A stretch of 48,114 nucleotides of DNA from an uncultured Clostridium sp. (GTDB taxonomy: Bacteria > Bacillota > Clostridia > Oscillospirales > Acutalibacteraceae): positions 1 to 48,114 of the forward strand of contig CAKUYY010000007.1 in assembly GCA_934717555.1 (NCBI GenBank), read 5' to 3'. The translations under genes were made by a program, and so were the position numbers. Position 1 is the stretch's first letter, and each line of letters starts with the position of its first letter. The notes under the pieces were generated by a model, which saw nothing but the letters and a program-made list of their open reading frames with translations, did not search any database and had not been told where the DNA came from. Shown here in pieces: positions 7,769-16,207 of this stretch.

Positions 7769-8869
7769 ATGTTTTGGAATATTCTGTTTTTTATCATTGG
7801 ATTGCTTTTTCTCATTTTTTTGATCCGTTGTCTTTCTGTCTATCTTGTGCAAAGGCGGGGCAACGAGGGTGGTCTTGTCTGCCTCCCCAACTTTTTCCCC
7901 TTGATAGGAGGCGCCGGCGGGGGGCTATCTCTGCCTTTGATATATGGTTTGCTGGTATTTTCGGAACATACCTCCAATAATATTTTTGGTATGATTCTAT
8001 GCTCTATCCTTTTCCTCCTATCCCTTAGCATCATGATCGTCTGGCATAATCGTACCATTCAATATGACAGTCAAAAATTTATCAGCCGGAATTTTTTTGG
8101 AAAAAAGTGCGTCTTTTCCTATCGGGATATCGCTGGATACAGAGGTGACGGGGATGTGGTCCTTTTTTGCAGGGGAAAGAAGGTAGTGGTAGATAAAGGA
8201 GCATACAATTCAGATCTTTTTTTAGGCCTTGCTAAAAAGAGATACCGTTCCCTCCATCAGGGGCAAGAGATTCCCTTGGTTAAATCGAAGTTTGATCCTT
8301 TCAATGGTCATGTAGAAAATTCCTCCCAAATTTTTGCTTTCTATATAGCCATCTTGATTTTTCTACTGGCCTCTTGGGCCCTCTGTATCGCTCCTTGCCT
8401 GAAAGCTGTAAATGAAGATGCTGCACACTCCTTTACCTCTTCTTTTGCCAGATATCAGATTAAGGGAACCGAACTTACACTCTATCCACCGGCGGGTTTT
8501 CATCCTTTTGTGATCCGGAATTATGACAAAGATATCTTGGACGAGGAACTCTTATTTTCCCTTTGTGATGGCCAAACAGAATTTTCTATTTATGCAGAGT
8601 TTATTTCTCCATCTGATCGCTTGCTTAATAACGAGCCGTTTTATCTGGTACACAGCCTTACGGGCAGCGACGGCCATACGTTCCTTCCGCTTGAGCACAC
8701 TATCAACCAGCAGATTCGCCGTATTGTATTTGTTTGCCTATTTTTGGGGCTTTCTACGGTTTTCTGGATTATCTTTATAATCTGTTCTATTGTTATAGGA
8801 AGAAATCCTCAAAAGTACAGTCGGCGGATGGTACGTTTTTTCTTTCGAGATAATCCTCTTCACTATTAG
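7769..8869 (+). CDS. membrane protein of unknown function
   Basis: I do not recognise a named family. The 366-residue protein has an N-terminal hydrophobic helix, two more around residues 45-95, a soluble stretch of about 90 residues beginning near IQYDSQKFISRNFF that resembles a small PH-like beta domain, another helix near residue 195, an extracytoplasmic region and a final hydrophobic segment near residue 320. That layout suggests a small regulatory or sensor-like membrane protein, which is inference. The ATG has an AAGGAAA site. Its T-rich, AT-rich base composition is unlike the neighbouring polysaccharide locus. Confidence 0.7.
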   Translation: MFWNILFFIIGLLFLIFLIRCLSVYLVQRRGNEGGLVCLPNFFPLIGGAGGGLSLPLIYGLLVFSEHTSNNIFGMILCSILFLLSLSIMIVWHNRTIQYDSQKFISRNFFGKKCVFSYRDIAGYRGDGDVVLFCRGKKVVVDKGAYNSDLFLGLAKKRYRSLHQGQEIPLVKSKFDPFNGHVENSSQIFAFYIAILIFLLASWALCIAPCLKAVNEDAAHSFTSSFARYQIKGTELTLYPPAGFHPFVIRNYDKDILDEELLFSLCDGQTEFSIYAEFISPSDRLLNNEPFYLVHSLTGSDGHTFLPLEHTINQQIRRIVFVCLFLGLSTVFWIIFIICSIVIGRNPQKYSRRMVRFFFRDNPLHY

Positions 8870-8972
8870 CGTTTTCTCTAGTTATACATTCTAACCAAAA
8901 GTGTCGTAATAAAAATCCCTCCTTGCCAATTACTCTTTTTCTGCTGTTTTCAAAGCACCGGAGCCATTTTTA

Positions 8973-8981
8973 TGATATAAT
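8973..8981 (+). promoter_or_regulatory. extended -10 promoter of the WG-repeat lipoprotein
   Basis: TATGATATAAT includes a perfect TATAAT (8976-8981) with the TGn extension directly before it, 40 bases upstream of the lipoprotein gene. The -35 region is weak, which an extended -10 can compensate. Confidence 0.45.
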
Positions 8982-9020
8982 ACATATAAAGTAGTTGAGG
9001 ATATATAGGAGGACATGAAG

Positions 9021-10223
9021 ATGAAAAAGAAGGTGCTGACGCTTTTAACCTTGCTGGTTTTGGTTGGCGTCCTGTTTGCCGGATGCGGTTTTGTTCCGGG
9101 GATGGCCGGCGCCCCAGGGAAAGGAAATGATTCCTCTCCCGCGCAGGACATACAAATCCAAGACGATGACGTACAGCAGACGATGGGAAACCAGACTTAC
9201 ATCACCGACGCCACCAGTTTCCGCAATGGATACGCCTGGGCGGAATTTTCGGAATACGACACCGCCGGTTATTTTGTCAGCTCCAAGTGGTGTTGTATCG
9301 ATACCCAGGGGAATGTGGCTTTTGAGCTTCCCGTCGGTATCGACGAAAGCGATGATTTCGAGCTTACAGGTTTTGCCGACGGCGTAGCCCTTGTGAACAA
9401 TGAAGCCCTGATCAATACCCAAGGGCAGGCTGTCTGGTCTGTGGACGGGGACGGCTGGATCCTGGCCGAGGAGTTATTTGGGGAAGGCAACACCCAAGAC
9501 ATTGGTATGATGGACGGCGGATACTTTATGGGGGTTGCGTTTGTGTGGTTCTCCATAGACACTTTTGAAGAAACCGCCACCTACTATGGTATTTTAGGCA
9601 GCGATGGGAACTGGATTCAGGAGCCCACAAAAGATTTAAAAATGCCGGAATATATTGGGGAGGGGCTATACCATCTCAAAACGCCCGACGAAACCGGATA
9701 TTATAATGATTACGCGTTTTTCAGCCCCAAAGCAAAAAAAGTCACCAAGGATAGGGACGAGGCCTACAGTTGGTCTGACGAATATATTGAAGAAAATTAC
9801 AGCGGGCTTGTTTATGATGAGAAGAGCGGCGGTTTCTGCAATACCGCTGGGGACCTGGTACTCGATCTTTCAGAATATGACCTGCGAGACGATCCGGAAT
9901 TCCACAATGGATATTGTGTGCTGAATATTGAGAACAAACAGTCCTCCTGGTATTTTACCGTGATCGATCCTTCCGGAAACCGCATGTTTGAGCCGAAAAA
10001 AGAAGTTATTCACGAGGAATTTGTATCGGATGGGCTTCTCCGGATAAAGGATGATGATGAGATTTACTTTTTGGATATGCAGGGGGAAGTGGCGGTAGGA
10101 CCCCTCGACTATGAAAGCGCGGAATCTTATTCCGACGGCCTCTGCCTAGTGAGCTCCCAGAACCTCGCGATCAACCGTACTACCTACGCCTATCTGGATC
10201 AGTCCGGCAACCGTGTTATCTAG
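9021..10223 (+). CDS. WG-repeat-like lipoprotein
   Basis: The product of about 400 residues begins with a Lys-rich signal peptide and the lipobox LFAGC, so it should be anchored outside the membrane. The mature part contains spaced repeats of the WG type, with blocks such as GYAWAEFS, GNVAFELPVG, GDLVLDLS, GNRMFEPKK and GEVAVGPLDY. Such repeats are thought to form beta-propeller-like surfaces and have no defined activity. I chose the second ATG (9021) because AGGAGG then lies 8 bases away; the first ATG at 9015 would be only 2 bases from it. It is monocistronic, with its own promoter and a downstream hairpin. Confidence 0.8.
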   Translation: MKKKVLTLLTLLVLVGVLFAGCGFVPGMAGAPGKGNDSSPAQDIQIQDDDVQQTMGNQTYITDATSFRNGYAWAEFSEYDTAGYFVSSKWCCIDTQGNVAFELPVGIDESDDFELTGFADGVALVNNEALINTQGQAVWSVDGDGWILAEELFGEGNTQDIGMMDGGYFMGVAFVWFSIDTFEETATYYGILGSDGNWIQEPTKDLKMPEYIGEGLYHLKTPDETGYYNDYAFFSPKAKKVTKDRDEAYSWSDEYIEENYSGLVYDEKSGGFCNTAGDLVLDLSEYDLRDDPEFHNGYCVLNIENKQSSWYFTVIDPSGNRMFEPKKEVIHEEFVSDGLLRIKDDDEIYFLDMQGEVAVGPLDYESAESYSDGLCLVSSQNLAINRTTYAYLDQSGNRVI

Positions 10224-10268
10224 TCGCTCCCTTCTAAAAAAATAATTTTATGATAGCTGATGAAACTC

Positions 10269-10312
10269 AAGAAGCTCAAAGCGGAAAGGACTTTCTGCTT
10301 TGAGCTTCTTTC
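10269..10312. terminator. bidirectional terminator between convergent genes
   Basis: AAGAAGCTCAAAGC and GCTTTGAGCTTCTT form a 14-base-pair stem followed by TCTTTTCCC on the plus strand. It lies between the WG-repeat lipoprotein and the 3' end of the polysaccharide operon and probably serves both. Confidence 0.65.
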
Positions 10313-10360
10313 TTTTCCCTATTGTGTTTTCTCCTAATATGGTGGAGAGTATTTCCTCCT

Positions 10361-11035
10361 TCATTGGTGATAGATACAACCCAGAGAAGGCGCTTCCATC
10401 TGTAACAGGATATCCGCCGGGCTTTCAGCGATTTTTTGAATATTTCCCCGCCGGCATGTTTCCTTGTCCCCAAACCCGAACCCGTAAGTCACGGCTAGAA
10501 AGCCTACGCCGGCCTGTTCTGCTCCCTGCGCATCAAATTCACTGTCCCCTATTAAGATAGTTTCCCAGGGTTCCGCTTTGGCCTTTTCCATACAACTGCG
10601 GATCAGATCCGATTTTGTCAACTGGTCCTGTTCATCCATCCCGCATACAGCATCAAAATAGGAAAAAATCCCCTGTTCTTTTAAAATTTCCTGCGCAAAT
10701 TTTTCCTTTTTCAGGGTGGCGATCCCTAAAAAATAGTTTCGCCTCCGCAATTCTTGCAGAGTTTCCTCCATCCCAGGATATACCTGGAGCTCCCGCCAGC
10801 CCTTTTCCCCGTAATAGGCCCGGTAATATCCTATCGCCCGCAAGGCTTCTTCCTGCCCCATCTCGCACATCTGTTCAAATACAAAAGGGAGCGGGGCGCC
10901 GATCGCCCGTCTGACAAAGGAATCCCCTTCCCACTTCCTTCCCATTTTCTCAAATGCGACTTTATAGGCTTGGTAAATTCCTTGATAAGAATCCACTAGG
11001 GTTCCATCCATATCAAATACAACGCATTTATACAT
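10361..11035 (-). CDS. HAD-superfamily phosphatase, phosphoglycolate phosphatase-like
   Basis: The 224-residue protein has the HAD motifs: VVFDMDGTLVDS at the N-terminus with the nucleophile Asp and the acid/base Asp two residues later, a cap of about 60 residues, the motif II Thr in FLGIATLKKEK, and ILIGDSEFD as motif IV. It is a sugar-phosphate or small phosphate ester phosphatase by family. It is the last gene of the polysaccharide operon and overlaps the aldolase gene by 8 bases. I chose the ATG at 11035, preceded by AAGGGGAAGAG, over one at 11053. In context it may dephosphorylate a ulosonate phosphate, as KdsC does; that is inference. Confidence 0.85.
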   Translation of the reverse strand: MYKCVVFDMDGTLVDSYQGIYQAYKVAFEKMGRKWEGDSFVRRAIGAPLPFVFEQMCEMGQEEALRAIGYYRAYYGEKGWRELQVYPGMEETLQELRRRNYFLGIATLKKEKFAQEILKEQGIFSYFDAVCGMDEQDQLTKSDLIRSCMEKAKAEPWETILIGDSEFDAQGAEQAGVGFLAVTYGFGFGDKETCRRGNIQKIAESPADILLQMEAPSLGCIYHQ

Positions 11036-12629
11036 AGATCTCTTCCCCTTCATACAGGGATGGGGTGAGGAAATAAAGCTTTGCTGTGCGGCTTAGTTCT
11101 TTGATCTGTTTTTTCATGCGGATCTTTTTTTCCTCTATTTCGTCGATATCTACCGGAAGGTACAGCTCCTCGCTGTAGTAATTCTCCTGTTCCTGGAATC
11201 CGTCAAAGCCCGCCAGAAACATCTCCCGGGCACCGCTGGCCTGTAAAAGTTTTAGCAACATCAGCCCGGCGTTATCCGATACGACGGGGTCCGGGTTGGT
11301 ATAGCGGTCGTAATCCACATACAGGCAGCCTTCCCGGTTCAGCCTGGGGATATTGGATGTCAGCAACAGGCGGATACCCTCGGCCGATCGGATTTCCCTG
11401 CTCAGCGCGTCGATTCTTTTGTGATTGCTCACAAAGCACGCGTCCAAGGGATAACCGATATCCACAAAGTTGATGGAGATGACATAGGGATGTTCCCTTT
11501 CTATAAAATCTTTGATCTCCTGCCGATGAGAAACCAAGGTTTTCCCTGGGGCGAGAATCAAAAGTTTCCTTCCCTGGATCAATCCCGTAATTTCTTGAAC
11601 CGCCGCGCTGTCGTCTATCTTTTTGCTTTGGAACTGAACATAGAGCTGTTCAATAAGTTCCCGGTCATACAGGACTTTATATTCGTCCGGAATGGACTGA
11701 ATGATCTTTTCGATGTCCTTCATGGTCAGCGTCTGTTTATTGATGAGATAGGCGGCATAGCTGGGATGGCAGACATGGCTGGCGGCGATATGATATGGCA
11801 TGGTATATCCCCATTCGTACTCCTTACGGATGGCCGCGATATATTCATCGTAAATGTCCATCACCATGGTGACGTCATAGCGGGACTGGATTTTTTTATT
11901 GATATACTGGGTGATCAATTCCGTGGGCAGGTTTCCGGCCCCTCTTCCCATTCCATATACAGATGAATCCAGGATCAGCGTCCTTTTGGTCTGAATCTTC
12001 CCCAGTACCTGGGCATTGGAAAACGCCAGCTGCATATTATTGTGGCCGTGAAATCCCAGCCGGATCTGAGGGTCCATATTCTCATCGATCAAATAAAAGC
12101 GGTGGGAAACCTCATTGCGGTACATGCTCCCCAGCGTATCCACAATATAAAAGGCATATGGGCGCAGGGCGTTGATTTTTTCCACCAGTCGCAGCAGTTC
12201 GATATCACTGTAAAAAACAGTCCCCACCGGCTGCATAAACACCTGATACCCTTTCTCCATGATGATCTTGGCCCATTCCATAGCCTGCTGAATTTCCTTT
12301 TTATGGAATGTAAGCCGGATTCCCTGGATACTTTTCCCGTCATAGGGAGCCAGTTCCGATGGATGCAGTTCCTTTTCTCCAATGGCGATCATGGCGACAT
12401 ACATGGAAGACCTTTCCCGTTTGGGCAGAACAGATTCTAAATCGGAGACGCTGTTAAAAAGCGAGCAGTCCTTTTCTTTTACCATCCTGGTGAGAAAGCC
12501 ACATTCAATAATATCGATGTTCGCCTGTTCCAGCTTGTCCAAAATAGAAACAATAGTTTTTCTTCCAAAACGCCAGTCATTGATATACCCGCCGTCCCGC
12601 AATGTGCAGTCCAGTACCTGTATACTCAC
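11028..12629 (-). CDS. DRE-TIM aldolase fused to a Rossmann-like domain
   Basis: Residues 1 to about 280 match the DRE-TIM metallolyase family (HMG-CoA lyase and 4-hydroxy-2-oxovalerate aldolase). DCTLRDGGYINDW has the catalytic Arg-Asp, IIECGFL follows, and GFHGHNN carries the metal-binding HxH. After a helical linker, residues from about 350 (GRKLLILAPGKTLVSHRQ) form a Rossmann-like domain ending GAREMFLAGFDGF; it recalls DUF115 and GT42-type folds, at low confidence. The enzyme probably joins or splits a 2-keto acid and an aldehyde. The GTG start makes a GTGA overlap with the CMP-sugar synthetase gene and has AAAGGAG 8 bases before it. I infer it builds the ulosonic acid that its neighbour activates. 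Confidence 0.82.
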   Translation of the reverse strand: MSIQVLDCTLRDGGYINDWRFGRKTIVSILDKLEQANIDIIECGFLTRMVKEKDCSLFNSVSDLESVLPKRERSSMYVAMIAIGEKELHPSELAPYDGKSIQGIRLTFHKKEIQQAMEWAKIIMEKGYQVFMQPVGTVFYSDIELLRLVEKINALRPYAFYIVDTLGSMYRNEVSHRFYLIDENMDPQIRLGFHGHNNMQLAFSNAQVLGKIQTKRTLILDSSVYGMGRGAGNLPTELITQYINKKIQSRYDVTMVMDIYDEYIAAIRKEYEWGYTMPYHIAASHVCHPSYAAYLINKQTLTMKDIEKIIQSIPDEYKVLYDRELIEQLYVQFQSKKIDDSAAVQEITGLIQGRKLLILAPGKTLVSHRQEIKDFIEREHPYVISINFVDIGYPLDACFVSNHKRIDALSREIRSAEGIRLLLTSNIPRLNREGCLYVDYDRYTNPDPVVSDNAGLMLLKLLQASGAREMFLAGFDGFQEQENYYSEELYLPVDIDEIEEKKIRMKKQIKELSRTAKLYFLTPSLYEGEEIYV

Positions 12630-13369
12630 AACACGATCTCCTTTCTGTCCAGCCTGTCCTGCAGGACCCCTCTGACATACTCCAGGTCTTTCTGGGTATC
12701 CACCGAAAGGGTACGGGCGTCCACCGGGACCATTTTTAATGGCTTTCCGTGTTCCAGAAAGCGAAGCTCATTGATATCCTCAATGGATTCCACAGGCCCT
12801 CTTTCCGTCTGGGCAAAAAAACGCAGCGCCTCCAAAGAGTAGGCCAGCACCCCTAGATGTTTGTAATAATCAAATTCCAGGCTCCCTTTTGGGTGGGGAA
12901 TTGGACTGCGGGAAAAAAACAGGGCATTCCCTTTGGTATCCGTCACCACCTTGATATTGCTCTCATCCACCGCTTCCGCCGGGGAATGGATCTTCGTCAT
13001 CAGGTTCGCGGCAAAAAAGCCGTCTCCTGTTTTGGGGATGACTTGTTCTAAAATAGACGCCTCCATCAGGGGTTCATCCCCGTTGATACACAGGTAAACA
13101 TCCGCCGGAATCTTCTGTGCCGCTTCATACAGCCTTTCTGTACTGGTCTTATGCCTTGGGGAAGTCATGATACAGGGGATAGACAAAGCCTTGCATGCCT
13201 CTTCAATTTCCTCATGATCCGTGGCTACATAGACGGCATCTATCTTTTGGGATTGCTTTACCTGGCGGTATACCCACCAGACCATCGGCCTTCCACAGAG
13301 ATCCATCAGTGGTTTCCCTTTTAACCGGCTGGAACCGTAACGGGCTGGAATGATCGCAACCGTCCTCAC
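12626..13369 (-). CDS. CMP-3-deoxy-ulosonate cytidylyltransferase (KdsB-like)
   Basis: The 247-residue protein follows KdsB along its length: IIPARYGSSRLKGKPL (nucleotide loop), VYVATDHEEI, HKTSTERL, INGDEPLM (metal-binding Asp), YYKHLGVLAY and LSVDTQKDLE. KdsB couples CTP with Kdo to give CMP-Kdo in Gram-negative lipopolysaccharide synthesis; the presence of a relative in this Gram-positive window is unusual. The GTG start has AGGAGG 6 bases upstream. It is followed by an aldolase and a HAD phosphatase, a set that can make a keto-deoxy sugar acid. The exact sugar (Kdo, 8-amino-Kdo or another) cannot be read from the sequence, so I leave the symbol empty. Confidence 0.87.
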   Translation of the reverse strand: MRTVAIIPARYGSSRLKGKPLMDLCGRPMVWWVYRQVKQSQKIDAVYVATDHEEIEEACKALSIPCIMTSPRHKTSTERLYEAAQKIPADVYLCINGDEPLMEASILEQVIPKTGDGFFAANLMTKIHSPAEAVDESNIKVVTDTKGNALFFSRSPIPHPKGSLEFDYYKHLGVLAYSLEALRFFAQTERGPVESIEDINELRFLEHGKPLKMVPVDARTLSVDTQKDLEYVRGVLQDRLDRKEIVL

Positions 13370-13371
13370 AG

Positions 13372-15120
13372 TTATCCTCCTCGCTTTCCAAATAATTTTG
13401 CCAGCATGCGCACCGGTTTGGTAATCCGCCAGCAGGTGGAGTTCTCATAGGTGTCCACCACTTCCTGAATTTTCCGGTCCAGTTCAGCCTGCATCTGTGG
13501 GACAACTGCCTGAGGTTGGAATGCAGGCGTATTTTTCTTTCCTCTCTCCGGAACCGCCTGAAGCTGATGTTTATATAAGTTCCAGTTTTCCAAAATCCAG
13601 TCCGACCACATTTTCAGTACCTTACCGTCCACCAGCTCATACCCCTCCGGGACGGGATATTCCCACCGCTTGGCGCAGTTTTCCCCATCCTTCATGTCAT
13701 AGGACAGCACGCTGGGCAGGCAGATCTGAATTTCCTTTTTTAACAATTGTTTTCTGCCGTTCACCCTTAACCCAAAATGCAGCATCAGAAAATCGCGCAA
13801 TCTTTCCCCCAGTGGAAGCAGTGCCTGGTTATAAATATTCTCCGTCTCATAGGTGTCAAGCAACGCCTCTATGACAAAGTGCTCCGGAACCGCTCCAAAA
13901 CACCCGGTTTCCAGGTTTTCATTGTCCGCAAACCCAAAAAAGATGGGATGTAAACGCAAACGCTTCAATTGAATATTGGCGCGCATCCAGGGGAACAGCA
14001 CGACTCCCCCTTCTTTCGCCAAAATTCGCAGGGCATAGTATTCCTCCGCGAACCTTTGGTTTCCCTCCTGTAAGGCACGCTGGACTACCGCCGGAAGCTG
14101 TTCCGGAAAATAGTAGTTCTCCCCCACGTCAATCAGTTTCGCCTTGGGGAAATCTCTTCTCATCTGTTCCAGATAGTCCTCTGGGATAACCCCGTCAAAA
14201 TGCACGCAGATCATTTTATCGGGAATTACCTCTTTTTTCAGAAAGTCCAAGATCTTGTGTACCTTACCATCTTTTTCTAGATAGGAATTCAGCAAAAAGT
14301 CCTTTTTATATTCTTTAAGGAGCCCGATAAAGTCCGCTTGAAACAGCGTCCTGGATTGCGTCATATTCCAATACAGTTGTTTTGCGGCGCAGTAGATCAC
14401 CTCTTCCCGGTATTCCGGATTGCTGGTATCGATAAAATTCCGGAACGCCTGGACAATATCCACCATATCCCCCACTAAGGAAGTGGAGATGGTATTGGCC
14501 CTCCGGTAATACTGATAAAAGGGCTTTCGCACATAACCAATGGCGGGATACTGGGTAATGAGGGACGGAATGAGGGAGATATCCTCAAACAGCATCTTTT
14601 CATATTGGTTTTCTTCCCATATGCTCCGGCGGAACAGTTTATTGACGCTGTATGTGATATTGTTTCCATGGGCGATATAGTCCGACAAATCGATTTCCTT
14701 TTTGGAGTAAGAAGACACCACAGAAGCCCGGTTTTCCTCTACATATACGATTCTCACGTCGCACATCACGATATCGCAATCCTCTTCCACGGCCTTTTCG
14801 TACATTTCAGCGTACATTTCCGGCTCTACCGCGTCGTCAGAATCCACAAACGCCACATATTCCCCAACCGCCGCCTGAACCCCGGTATTGCGCGCCATCC
14901 CTAACCCCTCGTTTTTCTTATGGATCACTCGGATCAGTTCGGGGTAGTCCCGGGCGTAACGGTCGCAGATCTGGGGGGAGTTATCCCAGCTCCCGTCATC
15001 CACCAATATAATTTCTTTCTCTTCCAGCGTTTGTGCCAAAACGGAATCCACCGCCCGCTCCAGATAATTCTCCACCTGGTACACTGGAATAATCACAGAA
15101 ACCTTTACTTGATTGCTCAT
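13372..15120 (-). CDS. two-domain glycosyltransferase: GT2 plus degenerate GT32-like domain
   Basis: Residues 1 to about 230 form a GT2 GT-A domain with SVIIPVYQVENYLERAVDSV, LVDDGSWDN and the metal-binding FVDSDD. Residues from about 290 resemble the GT32 DXD sugar-binding fold (PEDYLEQMRRDFPKAK, then EEYYALRILAKEGGVVLF, then GCFGAVPEHFVIEALL). Where GT32 enzymes have DxD after the GG turn, this protein reads FPWMRANI, so the second domain is probably inactive or has another role. A short C-terminal tail includes a helix ending in an Arg-rich stretch. AGGAGG lies 6 bases from the ATG. The start overlaps the upstream gene by 125 bases. Confidence 0.85.
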   Translation of the reverse strand: MSNQVKVSVIIPVYQVENYLERAVDSVLAQTLEEKEIILVDDGSWDNSPQICDRYARDYPELIRVIHKKNEGLGMARNTGVQAAVGEYVAFVDSDDAVEPEMYAEMYEKAVEEDCDIVMCDVRIVYVEENRASVVSSYSKKEIDLSDYIAHGNNITYSVNKLFRRSIWEENQYEKMLFEDISLIPSLITQYPAIGYVRKPFYQYYRRANTISTSLVGDMVDIVQAFRNFIDTSNPEYREEVIYCAAKQLYWNMTQSRTLFQADFIGLLKEYKKDFLLNSYLEKDGKVHKILDFLKKEVIPDKMICVHFDGVIPEDYLEQMRRDFPKAKLIDVGENYYFPEQLPAVVQRALQEGNQRFAEEYYALRILAKEGGVVLFPWMRANIQLKRLRLHPIFFGFADNENLETGCFGAVPEHFVIEALLDTYETENIYNQALLPLGERLRDFLMLHFGLRVNGRKQLLKKEIQICLPSVLSYDMKDGENCAKRWEYPVPEGYELVDGKVLKMWSDWILENWNLYKHQLQAVPERGKKNTPAFQPQAVVPQMQAELDRKIQEVVDTYENSTCWRITKPVRMLAKLFGKRGG

Positions 15121-16207
15121 GGCGCCCTCCTAAATACGTGAGAATATGTTTGAGTTCATAGGCTGTCTGCGGTACATAGTAATGTTCCCCCGCAAATTGC
15201 CTCTGGAATTTTCGAAGATATCTTCTGAGAAGAGCGTCCTCTTTCCAAAGTACTTTTCCTTCAAACAGCGGGTACAGCATAACCGTTGGAATATCCATCT
15301 GGAAGACAATCCTGCCGGTGAGGGCGGCATTGGAACAGACGGTGAGGATGGTCTTGTCCCTCATGTCCTCGTTAAGCAGATAAAGCTCCCATGGAGCGCT
15401 GTTGGAATATTTTCTGGTCAACCCCAGCTGGAACGGGATATTCTCTGGATTCCTGGGATGGGGTTTCACCACGAACCGTCCTGCCCCAACGGTCTCCTGG
15501 CACAGTTCCATCAGTTCCACATCGTTGGTTTCCAGACCTTCCGCCCGGAAAGACTGTTCCAAAAAAAGAAAATCCGCGTCTTCTTCCGGGCTCTGATAAT
15601 CAAAGATATAATTGAACAGCGTCCGCAGTTCCTGATCTTCCCTTTTGATTTTGGGAAGCCGGCGGTTGACAAGCCCATCCTCTCTCACCGCCAGGCGGGG
15701 CTCGTACAGGAATACGCTTTCCACTTTGTCCCGGATCTTTTGCCCCTCCGGATGGCGGTTGATGGCCGCCCGGTCCTCCCGGAGATAATCGATGACATAG
15801 GAAGAAAAACCGTCCTCATAGCACACAAACTCACAGGGCAATGTGTAATACTGGCACGCCAGCATCCGTAAAAACGGGTCAAAATTGGAAAAATAGATTT
15901 CCACATAGTAGGTAAGCTCATCACTGAGGATCCAACGGAACCGTTTCGGAATGTCCCGGAACCCTTCCGACAGCTTTTCTCCACTGGCCCCCGCGTAGGT
16001 TTGATTGAGTTCCCGGGTTCTCGCGAACAGCACCCGTTCAAACAGGCCGGTATCTTCCAGCCGCGGCAGATAATTCTCTCCCTGGGGAAGCACATCCGTC
16101 AACAGGAGATCCACATCCCGGTCTTCCAGAATGGTCCTCCTGATATGGACCGCCGTAAAAAGCTGATAGACGGAATTTACCACAATCAAAACCCTGTTAT
16201 TTAGCAT
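14996..16207 (-). CDS. GT-B glycosyltransferase with sialyltransferase-type motifs
   Basis: The 403-residue protein begins RVLIVVNSVYQLFTAVHIRR, the style of GT52 and related GT-B enzymes. It shows the three signatures of bacterial sialyltransferases: EDG at 131-133 (CYEDGFSSY), HP at 250-251 (VVKPHPRNPE) and a Ser-containing loop at 291-294 (CSNAALTG). Enzymes with these motifs use CMP-activated sugar acids, which fits the KdsB-like gene downstream in the operon. The last 40 residues are low-complexity, rich in Gly and Ser, and run 125 bases into the next gene; a TAG in the adjacent frame at 15130-15132 suggests the original stop was there. Confidence 0.75.
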   Translation of the reverse strand: MLNNRVLIVVNSVYQLFTAVHIRRTILEDRDVDLLLTDVLPQGENYLPRLEDTGLFERVLFARTRELNQTYAGASGEKLSEGFRDIPKRFRWILSDELTYYVEIYFSNFDPFLRMLACQYYTLPCEFVCYEDGFSSYVIDYLREDRAAINRHPEGQKIRDKVESVFLYEPRLAVREDGLVNRRLPKIKREDQELRTLFNYIFDYQSPEEDADFLFLEQSFRAEGLETNDVELMELCQETVGAGRFVVKPHPRNPENIPFQLGLTRKYSNSAPWELYLLNEDMRDKTILTVCSNAALTGRIVFQMDIPTVMLYPLFEGKVLWKEDALLRRYLRKFQRQFAGEHYYVPQTAYELKHILTYLGGRHEQSSKGFCDYSSVPGGELSGAGGGFRFGTNAGRERNYIGG

